From assembly GCA_015179025.1 (NCBI GenBank), contig WHUX01000014.1, positions 372,001 to 436,000 on the forward strand: a stretch of DNA of 64,000 nucleotides, given 5' to 3'. Position 1 is the first letter of the stretch. Each line of letters opens with the position of its first letter. The notes beneath the pieces were generated by a model. That model searched no databases and was not told the origin of the DNA. It saw nothing but the letters and a program-made list of their open reading frames with translations. Source of the DNA: Terfezia claveryi. Lineage: Eukaryota; Ascomycota; Pezizomycetes; Pezizales; Pezizaceae. The translations under genes were made by a program, and so were the position numbers. Below, one piece after another: positions 33,241-45,661 of this stretch.

Positions 33241-36200
33241 ACCCATTAGTTCAAGAGAGATATTAATGTTTACTATTAGTAACCTCAACAAATTCTATAT
33301 TTTAAACTGTCATGGTATTTAGCCTAACTTGCTAATACTTTTCGGGTTCAAGTCTCTCTCCAACGGAGTAACCTTAGGACCAGAATTCTATTACGGTTGG
33401 TAATGGCGATCTACCAAATATGTACAGACTGAATGATTCGCAAAAAGGGGCAGATGAAGAAAAGAAGATCTGAAAAGTAAATGAAATAATATGACATATC
33501 GTAATACTTTAGAGTAGTAATTGCAATGGCTAATAGAAATGGTTTTGGAGGAGGATTTTACTCATACGGTAAAGCTTCAATACAGGCATAAGATTAGGTG
33601 GTCAACCATCATGTGTAAAACAAATATAATCTTCTATTGAGAGGGAAAAGCTTCTTATTCCTGAGTTTTTCTCAGAATGTCCAATTCCATATTGAATGTA
33701 CTCTTATATTGTACGTGGTTATATTAGGTTCTGCTCTACATACTACCAGCCGAAGATAATGCGAGAGCACACATTCCTGCTTAAGTAGTGAAAAAGTGCA
33801 ACCGACAGGGTTGGTTGCACCTAGGTAAATATGTACATATGAATCAGTAAGAACTGACATCCCTACCCCTAAACAAGCTTTACGATTGAGCAGTGGTAGC
33901 GAGTGTAGCACAACTCAATGCATTGTGCTATGCTTCCCAATCTTACTCCTAACTAGTTCTGAAACACAAATCCTGCATAGAACATTATATGTTTTTAATT
34001 CAAGTCATTTGGAATTCTGAAAAACAATGCCTGATAATAATCCTAGGTAGGACGAGTAGAGACAGTAGAATTGACTAAGTATAATCACTAATGAAGGAGC
34101 TGGAGAGTTTCATGGAGTAGGTAAGGTTCCGGAAGTTCATATTTTTGTCGGTATTCCATGCCGGCATATCTTTCCTGTCTAGTACAGGAGGAATAAAGCA
34201 AAAGTTTTCATAGAAATAATGGATTGTATCTTCGTCATGTTGTACAGTGCCAAGTGGTCTTTAATTATATAGCGTTTGTTCAGCGATATCTGTGATAATT
34301 AAATTGAATACCCCTCCTTACCGCTGCCTAAGAGAAATTGATAGGTAGCAATAAAAAATACAATCAAGATGCACTCAGTCTTCTATTACCAACCCCAACA
34401 AAACATCCCCTGCGTCAAAACTCCCCCAACACATGATTCACTGCCGAGGGGTAGGTGACACTGATCGCCCCAAGACGCTGGTTAGAGATCTAAGAGAAGC
34501 TTTCAGAACCCAGTGCAAGAAAGGCTCCGTCGAGCCTTTATCATTCACTCTCTCTTCCTCCCAAGATTACCCCAAGCATGGTCGGAATAGGGAATAGATT
34601 CACGGTGATATTCGCATCTTCAAGATTAGCGGAGATGGTTGGTGTATGGGGGATTGGTATGGAGTTTGAACTGTTTTGGTATGCAGCTATTGTGTTCAGG
34701 AGAGGAGTATTTCTGGTTAACAGGATCCCATGGAATGGGATGGCAGGTGCGTAGGGGCTCAAAGAGTGATGTGTCCTAATATTTTCACTTCTAAGGGAAT
34801 GATTCGATTGGGGTACGTGAGCCTTTTGTGTAGATTTGCGACGGCAGGTTCTTTAACCTTGATTCTCGAGTCATCCAGTTGTTTGTGTGTACTGTTGAGC
34901 TTCAGAGCTGATCACGGGGAAACCGCCCAAACGGGTTCTAAGCATCCTCAACTGTTTTCAGATCTGGGCCAAATAGGTTGGGGGGTAAAATATACATATG
35001 TATGGGATTTTTGCTTACAATTGGCGTTGGAGCAAGTATGATTGATTATCTGTGTACGGCGATTAAAATGTTACTGCCTATTGGAAGATTTAAGAGGGGA
35101 AGTACGTATTTGTTGTACACCTTCCCAATAAACCTCTACCATACGTCTTCAGCTATGATTGAATAGTATGACAGGGATGGCGTGGGGGCCATTTGCAATG
35201 CACCTACCAAGATGTGTAACCACACTATGCGTTGAAGTTATTGGTATGACATATGACATATGCATGCCGCATTCTCGGCGTATCAAGCTTCACCCGCAAA
35301 GGGTTTACCATAATTATTCGCGACTAAGACATCCACAGTACTCATATAGAGGATCAACCAATAATAGAATAAGATCCGAATCGCGCACTTGACAGCAAAT
35401 TTCCATATAGGGCAGCAGTATTTTTTAAACCCATCAGTACTATTCTAGTTTATGACGAGACTGCAACTCTGGATCAAGGTCCGGTTAATCTAATTCAACC
35501 CTGGGGCTAGTGCCTCCACTCTGTCGCTAAGGATACGCGAATGAAAAACCGAATAAACCAACTATCAGTTCTACTAATGCCCTGCACCAGTCAGGGTCCT
35601 CCTCGATTGTTCTTCCCCTCCTATCTCTCAGCTGAGACTCTATACGATGGGCTACATAGGACCGTAGTAGGGGAAGTAGATGTAATAGTACTGCCAACAG
35701 AGTGACGATACAAACTCCTCTTATCTCAGCTTCAATCCCACTGGTACCTTGTGCTAGAGCTCGAACAATCAGCCGCTCGATATGTCTCTTCATGCACCAT
35801 TTATCAAAGACTCGATGAGACATCACAAGCACACTACGCTGTTAATGTCGATCACTGGATGGAAACCAAGTACACAGCTTCACAACGTTGAATTCTTATG
35901 TCTCAACGCGTGGCAGCCGCATGGCGTGAGTGGCATAATTGCAAATAGGGTATCATTGTAAGGTTCAGGGAGGGTTATTTTAAACATTATTTTTGAGGCT
36001 CGATCCTTCCAGAAGTGTGGAATCACTACCTATGGATGGCTCGAAATTCTCTGAAATTCATATTGAGGGAATCTCTAATAGATAGTACCTGATAAACAAC
36101 TTTTCCCCTGTCAGGACAAACGGTAACCAGAATTTTGGTCAGATACAAACGTGAAGCTCAGATCTTCGCATTGCAGATGAAGAGGAGATGATATGGTGGT

Positions 36201-36688
36201 GACAAAGAGCACTATATTACTGAGAAACAGGCTGTACAATGAGTTAGGATTACAAGAGGAGATCCTGTTACTACCAGTCGAGGTCGAATCTGCAGCTGCT
36301 GGCCTGTGTCCAGCCTTCTTTTGGAAGACGGTATATCAAATATAAGCGGTACAAGACAGCAGACGCAAAGTCCCCTCGCTCGCCCCTTCGTGAGTATGAA
36401 GTCACGAGTTAATATAGTAACTATATATGGCTGGTGAACTGCAGATCTGGGTTGTCTTGGGTATCTCGCCAGGATCTTAGTTGTCTATTAGCCACTTGAA
36501 GAATCCCTCTTGATTGGTAGTGTTCCCACGGATGTTGTTTGTGATAGGCGTAATATAATATGAAAGATGATCGACATGAGGTCTGCGCCTGCTACTTATG
36601 TCAAATCGATTTGCACAGTGCATACTAACGATTAGCGATGGTGCGCTAGCCCAAACAGGGATACCCATAGATTCCCGGAAAGGAAAGT
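33241..36688. other. Long gene-poor region
   Basis: No gene I can support. Minus frames at 34541-34762 and 35527-35832 have some protein-like stretches (e.g. HIERLIVRALAQG) but no family match or splice context. AT-rich with many short direct repeats. Confidence 0.5.
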
Positions 36689-36774
36689 AACAGTGCGAAA
36701 TTTTTTTTTTTTTTTAAATACTCAGTACTCCTATGCAGCCCCGTTAGGGGGGCTATGAGGAAAACAGTGCGAAA
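36689..36774 (-). mobile_element. 5'-truncated poly(A) retroposon with 12-bp duplication
   Basis: A 62-bp insert (36701-36762) consisting of T15 and a GC-rich block (CAGCCCCGTTAGGGGGGCT) is flanked by perfect 12-bp repeats AACAGTGCGAAA (36689-36700 and 36763-36774). In minus orientation this is a short body ending in a poly(A) tail, the hallmark of target-primed reverse transcription (LINE or SINE). Confidence 0.85.
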
Positions 36775-39308
36775 GGGCACATATAAGCGACTAGACTGTT
36801 AAATTAAGTTTCCTTAGAGCACTAGAACCATAGAATACAAATTTATAGCGATATCTAGATAGCTTCACAGTTAGCAATAAGCACGAATTGCCTCTCCGAT
36901 ATCAAAATTCCTCTCGTAATCCAGTTTACAGGGGTTTTCACCACGATCATGATAAAGAGGCTGCGGCGAGTTTTTCTCGCTGCTATAGCTCCAATGTTTT
37001 GAGTTGGTCATTTGTGTAACGTGTGCGTGCAGCGTGCCTGTCTAATAATAGTGAATAATTTTAGCATCAGTAGCATATAATGTAATCGATAATGTATGGT
37101 GAAGCTGACTTAGACTCACGATGGGAAATGTAAATGAAGGCCGAATAGTGCTGTGTAAAAGTGAAGATTTACAATGACACATGAGTACTGCCAGTTGAAT
37201 ATTTTGTGGGGCCTGATGTTATAGATAGAACTCGTTTCCCTAGCTCATTGTTACATATCGCTCGTTACATTGCATAGATAGAGGTTGTTGTTGTCAGTAG
37301 CATTAGTTAGAATTGGCGCACTAACGAAGAGTTCACATGACAGATAGCTTAGATTGGACATTAGGTTTAGATTAGACTTAGTCACTTTAGCGCATCCCAG
37401 AGAGGCCTTAAGCTTCGGGAGGAGAGAGCTGGGGAGATCATCAATATACACACTCATGCAGCACATGCTATAGGCTTCGTCTTCGTTTACGGCCTCACAT
37501 ATATGCATCAATCTATATTAACTGAAGACGCATGTGCGAGAGTGCTGCCCAACGATATGTTCCAGATTCGTGACCAATATATGTGCTGCATTTGATAACG
37601 GACGGGGCAGTGTCATCAGTAGTGGTCTCCTTAGCAATACTTATTTGGTTCAATTTGCAAATACAGTGTTTCACTTTAGTAGCCTTGTGCCAGTGGCTTC
37701 GTGAGATGTTCGCCCGTATGTGCCCCTCGGTCTAGTATCTTGCAGATGGGAGATAATTCGCACTATGACAGTACCCCGACAGAGTGATGATCGCTAACAG
37801 GCCAAGTCTTGCCCCAGGTTGCACACTAGACTAATAGGGATTTTCTTTTTTTGTTTTTTTTTGTCTTATATTGGCAAACGACTTGCGGGGACTCCTATGC
37901 CCTCGGACCAGCATTGACGGTCTACACATGTCCAGCTTGAAATTGCATAGGAGACTACAGAAGAAACAAAATAATTTCTCGTCTTCCACTTCTCTCCTAC
38001 CCATCTTAAGCCAAGTCCAGTGGGGATCTCATGTAGATGCAATGTTAACGTCAACAGAGTGAGCATATTTCTATCTTACAGCTTATACCCTTCATTAACA
38101 TACACATATTACTAACCCTTGTTTCGGCCTCACTCCTGCGAGTGCCCCATGCTAGACCTAGCGCTCGAGCAAGCTTACAGCCTCAAGCAATCTCTGTCTT
38201 GAAGCTTTTCGGATGAGAAACATCAGTCCTTCCATTGCCACATTCTGATGTCGTATAGGACAATTTACATTGTCATGTTTCTCCGAAGGCCAACCAGGCT
38301 TATCACCATATAGGGAGGACATTGAAGAGGAGGAGGCAGATGGTACTGATTGGATGCGTGGGGTTTATGTTATTGAACAAGCGGCTGGACAATTTTAGGA
38401 TTCACTTGGGAAGGAGATTCTCTAAGCAGTAAACGCAAGGCCTTCCAAGCCGCCCGCCCGCCCGGCCACCAGTTCGTGTATGAGACATGTATAGTTGTAG
38501 TAGTCACGGGGCAATATGGTAAGAGGGTAGAGACCGGCCCTTGGTTTGGACAATCTACCAGGCATATCTGAATACGAGTTATGAGGTGTTAAAATAATAG
38601 GAGGTAATTGGGAGTAAAACTACGAGGCCACTCACGATCTATTTACGGCGAGCGGCATACTATAGGTGCAAGACCTGCAGAAAAATCAGTAGTCATGTCC
38701 GAAGGTGTGTAGACCAAAATTGCCCACACCCTACAATATCGGGAATTTGGATGATTCAGTAGAAACTCGCGAATAGTGAATAATTATCAGACAACAATCT
38801 TAAACATAGGTTCCCCCCCCGACTAGGATGTTGCAAGACTCTTATTCGCAAGGGGGGTAGGGCTGCTGGTGTATATAGTTGCATGATCTCTTCAGTCTCA
38901 CCAACTTGCATTCTAGGAGGGTACAATACTTGGTCTCAGCCCTCATGCGCTCTTTCTACGGTATGTTAGCTATTGCGGGATTGATAAATATAGAACTTGG
39001 TCAATACTGAGGGCTGAGGACTGGAGGAGGGCGCCAATTGCAATCGTGTGATATATATAAAAACTAACTACAGGGTTCAATATAGGAGCCAAAAGGAAAG
39101 AGAAATTGTGATTCAACTGCTGCAGTGTCACTGTTGGAAGCGTGTGGTCTACCTATAGGACATCCAGGTTTGTTGCATCTGTGCCGTTCATGAGGCGTTC
39201 TTCTTTTTGAAAGCTAAGAAATGCAGTGCTTGCAGTGCTTCGGGTGTGGATTCAGCTTCTATCTAGAATAGATACGACTGACAGCTCTGAGCAGGTCTTG
39301 AGAAATTG
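36775..39308. other. Gene-poor region upstream of a DUF4360 gene
   Basis: No supported gene. Contains a T-rich tract with single C or G interruptions (37845-37862) and a C8 run at 38813. Confidence 0.5.
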
Positions 39309-39316
39309 TATATAAG
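39309..39316 (+). promoter_or_regulatory. Probable TATA box (TATATAAG)
   Basis: TATATAAG 160 bp upstream of ATG 39476, followed by a C/T-rich leader. The paralogous gene at 44834 has an equivalent TATA at a similar distance. Confidence 0.6.
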
Positions 39317-39475
39317 TGCTGTTGGTTTCCCCGTGGATCCTACCATTTCTCTTCACCCCCCCAGCACTCCTCCTCTAGCCCTTAACAGAGCTTCCTTACA
39401 AAGATAAGCACAGAATTACCTCATACCTATCACAACCGGTAACCTACAACTGGTAACCTAGCATCTACCTTCAAG

Positions 39476-40141
39476 ATGCATGCTTTGCCTGCTCGTTTAC
39501 TGGCTCTTACCGCCTTCATCTTGGGCGTTGTCGCAAGTCCGGTGGCCCAGGAAAAGCCAGATTGGAATAAGGTCTTTATTAAGCAGCTCCCGGTCTCCGG
39601 TTTTGGATCCGGATGTCCGACTGCGAACTCCGTATCCCCTACACTCGGCCCCAATGGAGCCTGGTTGAACCTTGCGTTTAACCAATATTCAGCTGAGGTT
39701 TATCCTGGTAGCAAACCCAGTGAGTCCTACAAGCATTGTCAACTTCAGTTTGAAGTGCACTTCCCAGAAGGATGGTCTCTCACCCTCTTCGAGACTACGT
39801 TCACTGGTGACGTCAAGCTCGACAGGCGCGTCACTGCCAAGCAGCAGGCTACCTATCATTTCGGCAGTGAGCCCCAGCACACAGCAACTTTCCGCTGCCC
39901 TAAACCACCCAGTGGGCCATGGACGGGTCCGCTTAATAAGCAATATTCGTGCACCGATGAATTGTTAGTCGAAGCCTATGTTTGGAGTTCATGTAAGGGT
40001 ACCTTCGAGACCTTGTTTATCGGGACATCGATCGAAGTCGACAATAGCCGTAACAAGAAAGGTACCGGTTATATCAACACAGAAACTACCGAAGCGGTTG
40101 TTCGCCAGCAATTTGGAATCCACTGGAGGCCATGCAAGTAA
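39476..40141 (+). CDS. Secreted DUF4360 protein, 221 residues
   Basis: Single exon. A clear signal peptide (about 1-20, ending VVASPVA) is followed by the DUF4360 core: IKQLPVSGFGSGCPTANSVS, LNLAFNQYSAEVYPG, CQLQFEVHFPEGWSLTL, then a Cys-containing C-terminal half ending FGIHWRPCK. DUF4360 proteins are small secreted fungal proteins of unknown function, probably beta-sandwich in shape. It has a TATA box at 39309 and a leader of about 130 bp. A paralog in opposite orientation (44211-44834) faces it 4 kb away. Both genes share a short conserved block just after the stop (TGATGGCGATGCAAG). Confidence 0.88.
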   Translation: MHALPARLLALTAFILGVVASPVAQEKPDWNKVFIKQLPVSGFGSGCPTANSVSPTLGPNGAWLNLAFNQYSAEVYPGSKPSESYKHCQLQFEVHFPEGWSLTLFETTFTGDVKLDRRVTAKQQATYHFGSEPQHTATFRCPKPPSGPWTGPLNKQYSCTDELLVEAYVWSSCKGTFETLFIGTSIEVDNSRNKKGTGYINTETTEAVVRQQFGIHWRPCK

Positions 40142-42625
40142 GACTCGAGAAGCTAGTGATGGCGATGCAAGTAGCTATCTGTAGCTTCGCTGTGAAATTG
40201 TGATGATTCTGGATGTCCGAATGGTGCGGGAGGGCTATGACCTAAGCGGAATGCAGACGGTTTGCTTGTCCCTCATTATTTCCTTCTACCTTCTTTTGTT
40301 CCCTCTCACCGTCGTTCGTCGACCTGCAGGTCGAGAACTTCCGTGCTGTTTCTTCTTTCATATTTGTCTTTGAGTTCTTCCCTCTTCCCGCCATGATTAA
40401 CTCTTTCTCTGAGGAGTAATGAGTATCCCAAAAAGAAAAAAAAAAAAATCTTTCTCCGTTTTATTGTTTCCTTGATATGGGTATATGGATATGGAGGATT
40501 ACCAGCTGGTTGGTTTAGTTTTAGGATTTGGTATAGGGAATGGGTCATGTTAGCTAGTAGCGAATGGAAATTTAACCTGCTTGGGAATGTTTGTCGTCCG
40601 AATGTGAATTTCTATGTGCTTCATGTTTCGCACTAGAGGCGGAATGGTCATTCATACGTGACGATCCAATTTTGATTTAATGGTGATGGCCGCCTACTAA
40701 TGGCCGCCATGCAGCGTTGTTATCGGACTTTAAGATCTCAATGAAATATTTATTAGGAAATTGCATGGATCTTCATGACGTGGCGCTTGGTCCAGTGGCG
40801 GGGATTGTGGCTTGAAATTGAAATTGTACTAGAGGGAATGCCATCTCGAATTCATTTACCACCCTCACCTTATGCTTATGTTGAACCTGCTTTGCAAACT
40901 CCCGCGCATCAAAAGGGTATATATGCTAATTCCATCGCTGCTGTTGCAAAACCCTTGTGGCCTGCATAGATGATCATTTCTGGCTTCTTGAGCAGCACGC
41001 TCAAGGGCAAGGTTGGGGGAGGAACGAATAGAGATTAACGCCGTTGGCACATAATGTCTGTTACATTGAGCTTGAAACTCGTTGATTAGGTCCTCCCAGG
41101 CTGAATATGAGTTGCCTTCCAGTTGCTTCTCGGAGGTGATATCTGCATCGGGTTCCGTCGTGTTAGACGCGGTAAAATACGAGAGGAGGTAAGCGGAGGA
41201 GGTTAGGTGGGTTGGGGGGGGGGGAGTGGGAAAAGGCGGTGAACGGGTTGATAGAATAGTAATGAAATTTTTGAAGAAATTGGTTACTTAATGCTCGTGA
41301 TGAAGATGCTGTCTTCAAGAGGAAAGATGGAATTAAAATCGAAACAAATGTATGTACAGATGTCAGGACAACACCCCCTGCAGCTGGCACATGCATGACA
41401 CATTGCACATTGCATATCTCAATAAATACCAGAACACTAGGCTACTCTGCTACTACATTTCTGATAGCATGGAGATGAGATAATTGATGTACTGGTAACA
41501 TAGTGGTATATATTCAAATTTATACGGAATTAGAAGAAGATACCGTATTTAGCTAGTTTAACTGTTTCCGGTTATATGACAACTCAGGTTCGTTCAATGG
41601 TGTTATAATTTAAAGGGATAATATTTCTATCATTTCATTCTATACTTAGATGCTGATTTCAGTTCACTAATGTGGGTATGCCTCTTTATTGGTTTCAGAT
41701 TCTTAATGACGGCCGTTTACAACGGATTTCGGTGGTTATGGTGGCAGTTCTCTGGGGAGTATGGTATTGTGCTCAGGAAGAGCTGGGACTACTATTATTA
41801 TCTACTCTAGATTTCAAGCTGAAAGTGGGTATATGGACGTTGCAGAGGCATCAGGTTTGCTTGGAGATGAAACATCTTGTATTGCATATTTGTCTTTTAT
41901 AGGAGGGGGTCAAATTGGATTTGAAGAGCAAGGTGTATGGTTTTTTCTTTGGGTTCGGGGGGGGGGGGGGGAAATCATTGGATGGGGTGATGCTGTGCAC
42001 AGGAGAGGGGATATTGACCTGAGAGGGTGGAGACAACAATACAGGGGCCACATGCGAATGTTGATGGAAATAACGCACTTGGGGATCAACTGGGCTGGTG
42101 GAGGGGGCATGGGTAGCTGGGATTGACGTGGTTCTGAGTATGGTCTTGTGGAGATGGGGACTGGGGAATCGGAATTTTGGCCATGGATTGATTCATTTGA
42201 TAAAAGAGGACGAGGGGTACTGTACGGAGGAGGCAGGGCAGTGGGAGGTGCTGTGTGGAGTTACACGCGGACTTGTGACTGGGATGGAGCGAGAGTGATA
42301 GAGATATACAGTTAGGTGGCAATGAATTTGTACCTATATTTGTAAGCACAAGAGCATTTCTTTAGGGAAAAGTCTTCACACAAATTCGATTTCTGTATGG
42401 CCTTATAGGTACGCCTTCTACCTAAACTTATTTGTCTCTATAGGGTGACTCGTTGAAGAAGGTGGGGACATCCGTTCCGGGGCCTACCGTAATATTCTGG
42501 TATTGAGACTATGCTTCCAAAATTTGAGATGCATTATAATAGTCCTAAACAAAAGATTACGATTCAGCGAAGCGGATTGCTGAACGGTCAAATATAGGAT
42601 ACTGTCTTATATACAGTATATGCGA
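40142..42625. other. Gene-poor region with one dispersed-repeat copy
   Basis: 41111-41280 repeats 27428-27623. The stretch 41680-42000 has a broken frame with protein-like content (TAVYNGFRWLWWQFSGEYGI, then YMDVAEASGLLGDETS), possibly a relic of unknown type. G-runs occur near 41213-41224 and 41959-41970. Confidence 0.4.
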
Positions 42626-43707
42626 TCAATTGCTTAATACCAACAATTCTTCACCCATTCTAACACATGGGAAGAAGCACTTGAGCTTAATTACCGAATG
42701 ATCCAGAAACCCATATTTATCCTTCTCAGTCTCTCTGGGATGAATAATGACATACTCTGTCAGTCCCATCCTTGATTCCTGAAATTTCTCCGTTCCATAT
42801 ATTAACTCTAACTCGTAATTATCATATTCAGGCAACCTCCTCATATATGTACCTAGTAGCCATAGTGAGACTGACCATGAGTAGTCTGCTTCACTAGGTC
42901 ACAAGGAGACAGAAATTAGAAGGTCTAATTCTATATATTGTTATCCTACCGACTCGACTTTCAATATTCTTGACAATCGCTCAAACCAGACTGAGGTATT
43001 TCCTCTGTTATATGTACATACATATCTCCTTTGTTCAATAGCTGTTTAGCGACTAAGACGGCGATTAACCGTATATTAGAGTCTGGTTGGCGTACATAAT
43101 TCGCATACCCGTATCGCGCGGAGACAAAATTAGAAGAACTCTGGTTTGCCGATTGTAAGAGTGTACTTCCCAAAGTTCAGGGTAAACCAGAATATCTAAA
43201 CTATTAACTGGATCCCGAACGACTTACTCCGATACAAGTATCAGATATGCCTAATAGTTTTCCATATTTTCACTTAATATATCCCCACGGGGTTGGGTAC
43301 ATGCTTACCAAGTAAGTAACTCGCTCTCAGTCACGCTGCGGTAACCGCAGTCTGAGGTGGAAATATATTGCAGGGCGAGGCAAAGAATTGAAAGTTAGGA
43401 TTGAGTTTATTTTTTCCTCTGTCCGTTGAAACCCTTTTTAGGTCACCAAATGGACTGAGGTAATCTGGTTGTTTCCGAGATGGAATTTTCTGTCTCTGTT
43501 TGTGCATGATGAGTACAGGAACTTGAACGGTCCAACCACCGCGAGGCAACGCCAGGAACAGTGAGGGAAACGCCATATATTTCTGTTCATATTGTCGCTC
43601 GTCAAGCACGGTAAGTAATATGTTAAAAGCATCTGGAGTTTATCACCCTGGACAGCTGCCTCCCACTGTGGAAAAATTGCTGACATTATGTCTGACCCGT
43701 CTTCCAC
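42626..43707 (-). pseudogene. Possible multi-exon or decayed gene, unknown family
   Basis: Read on the minus strand, successive frames give protein-like segments: FPQWEAAVQGDKLQMLL (from 43707), LLTVLDERQYEQKYMAFPSL and RGGWTVQVPVLIMHKQRQK (43609-43331), YVRQPDSNIRLIAVLVAKQL (43173-42961), and MRRLPEYDNYELELIYGTEK to a stop at 42626. I could not place consistent introns. No family recognised. It may be a gene with several introns, or a decaying one. Confidence 0.35.
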
Positions 43708-43917
43708 CTCCTTTCGCCATGAAACTCTGCCTACTCTAGATTTGTACGTGACCGAATACTTCCGTTAGACTTTACCATATATTTGCTCTATTGCTTTTCT
43801 CGAAGAACCTAAGGTACTTTAAGCTGGTCCATTCCAATCTTCTATGCCTAATCCTCTCCAAATCAACCGACGGGTTATCATCCATATCCCTATTAACTAC
43901 ATATAGCAAGAAAACAA

Positions 43918-43959
43918 GGAAATATAGTCTCGATCAGACCCTCGTAGAGGTGGAAATAT
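43918..43959 (+). mobile_element. Ultra-short TAGTCTC insertion, 26 bp
   Basis: Insert 43926-43951 (AGTCTCGATCAGACCCTCGT plus 6) between perfect 8-bp GGAAATAT repeats. The T of TAGTC is shared with the duplication. Same subfamily as 47055-47098. Confidence 0.75.
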
Positions 43960-44210
43960 TGAAAATGTTGAATCATAACGGGAAGGTGGACAAAGCTCAG
44001 TAGAAGATCATGCATAAGAAAGACAAAATTTCACGAAAACTCTCGCCTACAGATCAATGAAAGAGCGATTGAGGACACAAGACATGGTAGGAAGAAATCA
44101 AAGGGATAAGTAAACCGCTTAGGTCACTTTAATCCGCACCATTGATCCAACAGTGAAGATGCGAGTTGCTTGCCCTTGCATCGCCATCAGTAGCGCTTCG
44201 AGCAATGTAT

Positions 44211-44834
44211 TCAGCACTTCGTCCATTGGCAGCCGAATTGGTGGATAAGCTTGCTGGAATTCGCCGTGGTCGCACCGGAACTCCCGGTATTCTGGCTGGT
44301 ATACAGTATAGTCCGGCTATCGATAAGCAAGGCGCTTGGGGCACCATTGCACAAACTATCCACAGGCTCCGATCCTTTAAACGGGATCTTCTCACGCCCA
44401 CCACTCCAAGTGTAGGTGAAAAACCATGAACCGGGCTGTTCGTCCCAACGGCAAACATCACGTATAATAACTTTGACGTCCGGGCCAACGTCCATATCAC
44501 CCAGGATTTCCATCGTGTCTAGGGTTAGTGACCATCCTGCTGGGAAGTACACGTCGAAGGAAAGTGAGCAATTTCTCGTATCCTCGCTGGGTTGTCCAGG
44601 ACGGACCTTGATGACTGCCGAGTCAAATGCAACATCCAGGTAGGATACATTGCCGGAGTTGGTGAATTTGGCGTCTATAGAGTCAGGAGGCGGGCACGCA
44701 TCACCAGTATAGTTAAATGCCTTAATATAGACCTGTTCCCATGGTGGATGGGAAAGATCATCTGGGACTGCGAGTGCCAGAGTGCTCAAGAACAGGGTAC
44801 ACAGAGCGAAAAAACAAGCAGATAAGCTGTGCAT
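44211..44834 (-). CDS. Secreted DUF4360 protein, 207 residues, paralog of 39476-40141
   Basis: The start is ATG 44834 (MHSLSACFFALCTLFLSTLA), which opens a signal peptide; the frame is open 51 codons further upstream, but that part is leader sequence downstream of a TATA box. The core matches its paralog: VYIKAFNYTGDACPPP, VSYLDVAFDSAVIKVRPG, CSLSFDVYFPAGWSLTL, ending HQFGCQWTKC. Function unknown; predicted secreted. The pair is convergent, and spacing from TATA to ATG is about 155 bp in both, suggesting a duplicated, similarly regulated unit. Confidence 0.87.
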   Translation of the reverse strand: MHSLSACFFALCTLFLSTLALAVPDDLSHPPWEQVYIKAFNYTGDACPPPDSIDAKFTNSGNVSYLDVAFDSAVIKVRPGQPSEDTRNCSLSFDVYFPAGWSLTLDTMEILGDMDVGPDVKVIIRDVCRWDEQPGSWFFTYTWSGGREKIPFKGSEPVDSLCNGAPSALLIDSRTILYTSQNTGSSGATTANSSKLIHQFGCQWTKC

Positions 44835-44986
44835 TTTGAAAATAGATCTGGAGCTACCGTATGTGAATGTTAGAGGTAGGTAGCTTTGTGCTTGTCTGGG
44901 AGGTCTGAGAGGCTTCGAGGACTGGAGCAAGAGTGCTTCAATTGTATGGTAGAGAGAATGACAGATGGGGAAACCGCCAGCAGTCA

Positions 44987-44992
44987 TATATA
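44987..44992 (-). promoter_or_regulatory. Probable TATA box
   Basis: TATATA on the minus strand, about 153 bp upstream of the ATG at 44834, matching the arrangement of the paralog. Confidence 0.5.
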
Positions 44993-45614
44993 ATCATACT
45001 TTCCTCACGGCCACGAGAGCCGTCAATCATAATACTCATCTCACTGTGACATACTTCTGCCCACGAGCCGCAGGGCAGATAGCGGAAATCGAGGTTTCTG
45101 AGATTCCATACGCACCCTGCCCTCTGTCCAGATCACCATAAGCACTGCATTTCTTAGATTTGCAACAAAGGAATCTCTCATGAATGGCACTTCCCAACAG
45201 GTTCACCACTCGCACTTACGGTAGGGGCACTTAGGTTGAGCCAATACCCTGATTCTAAAGATAGTAGACTCATTGTTCTGCTTTCTTTTTAGTTCCTATA
45301 TTGAAACCAATGGATGTTTATTTATCGTACACTGCCCCTTCTCCTGCACTCAACCGTCAGTCATGCCAGACCTTTCATAGGGTCAATGGCGAGCTGAAAC
45401 TTTCCTGGTATTAATCAATCGCCCAAAAGCTAATTCGATGTTTTTCATGCCAATACAGTTTACAGCAGTTGTCAAAGAAAATGATAATTATCCGTCCACC
45501 ACCAAATGCGTTCGCCAAGACGTTGGGTGGCACTCTTGATTATTTCACATTTACGCCTTGAGTATATATATAGAGAGAAGCATATATTACTGCTTTCAAC
45601 TAGCAATACTTGTG

Positions 45615-45661
45615 TCATTTTGTCTCTACGAGAGGTTGTGCCAACCAGACTATTCATTTTG
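45615..45661 (-). mobile_element. Ultra-short TAGTCTGG insertion, 30 bp
   Basis: Insert 45623-45652 ends GTTGTGCCAACCAGACTA and starts with the loop TCTCTACGAGAGG. Flanks TCATTTTG (45615-45622 and 45654-45661) match 8/8; the ninth base differs. Confidence 0.8.
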
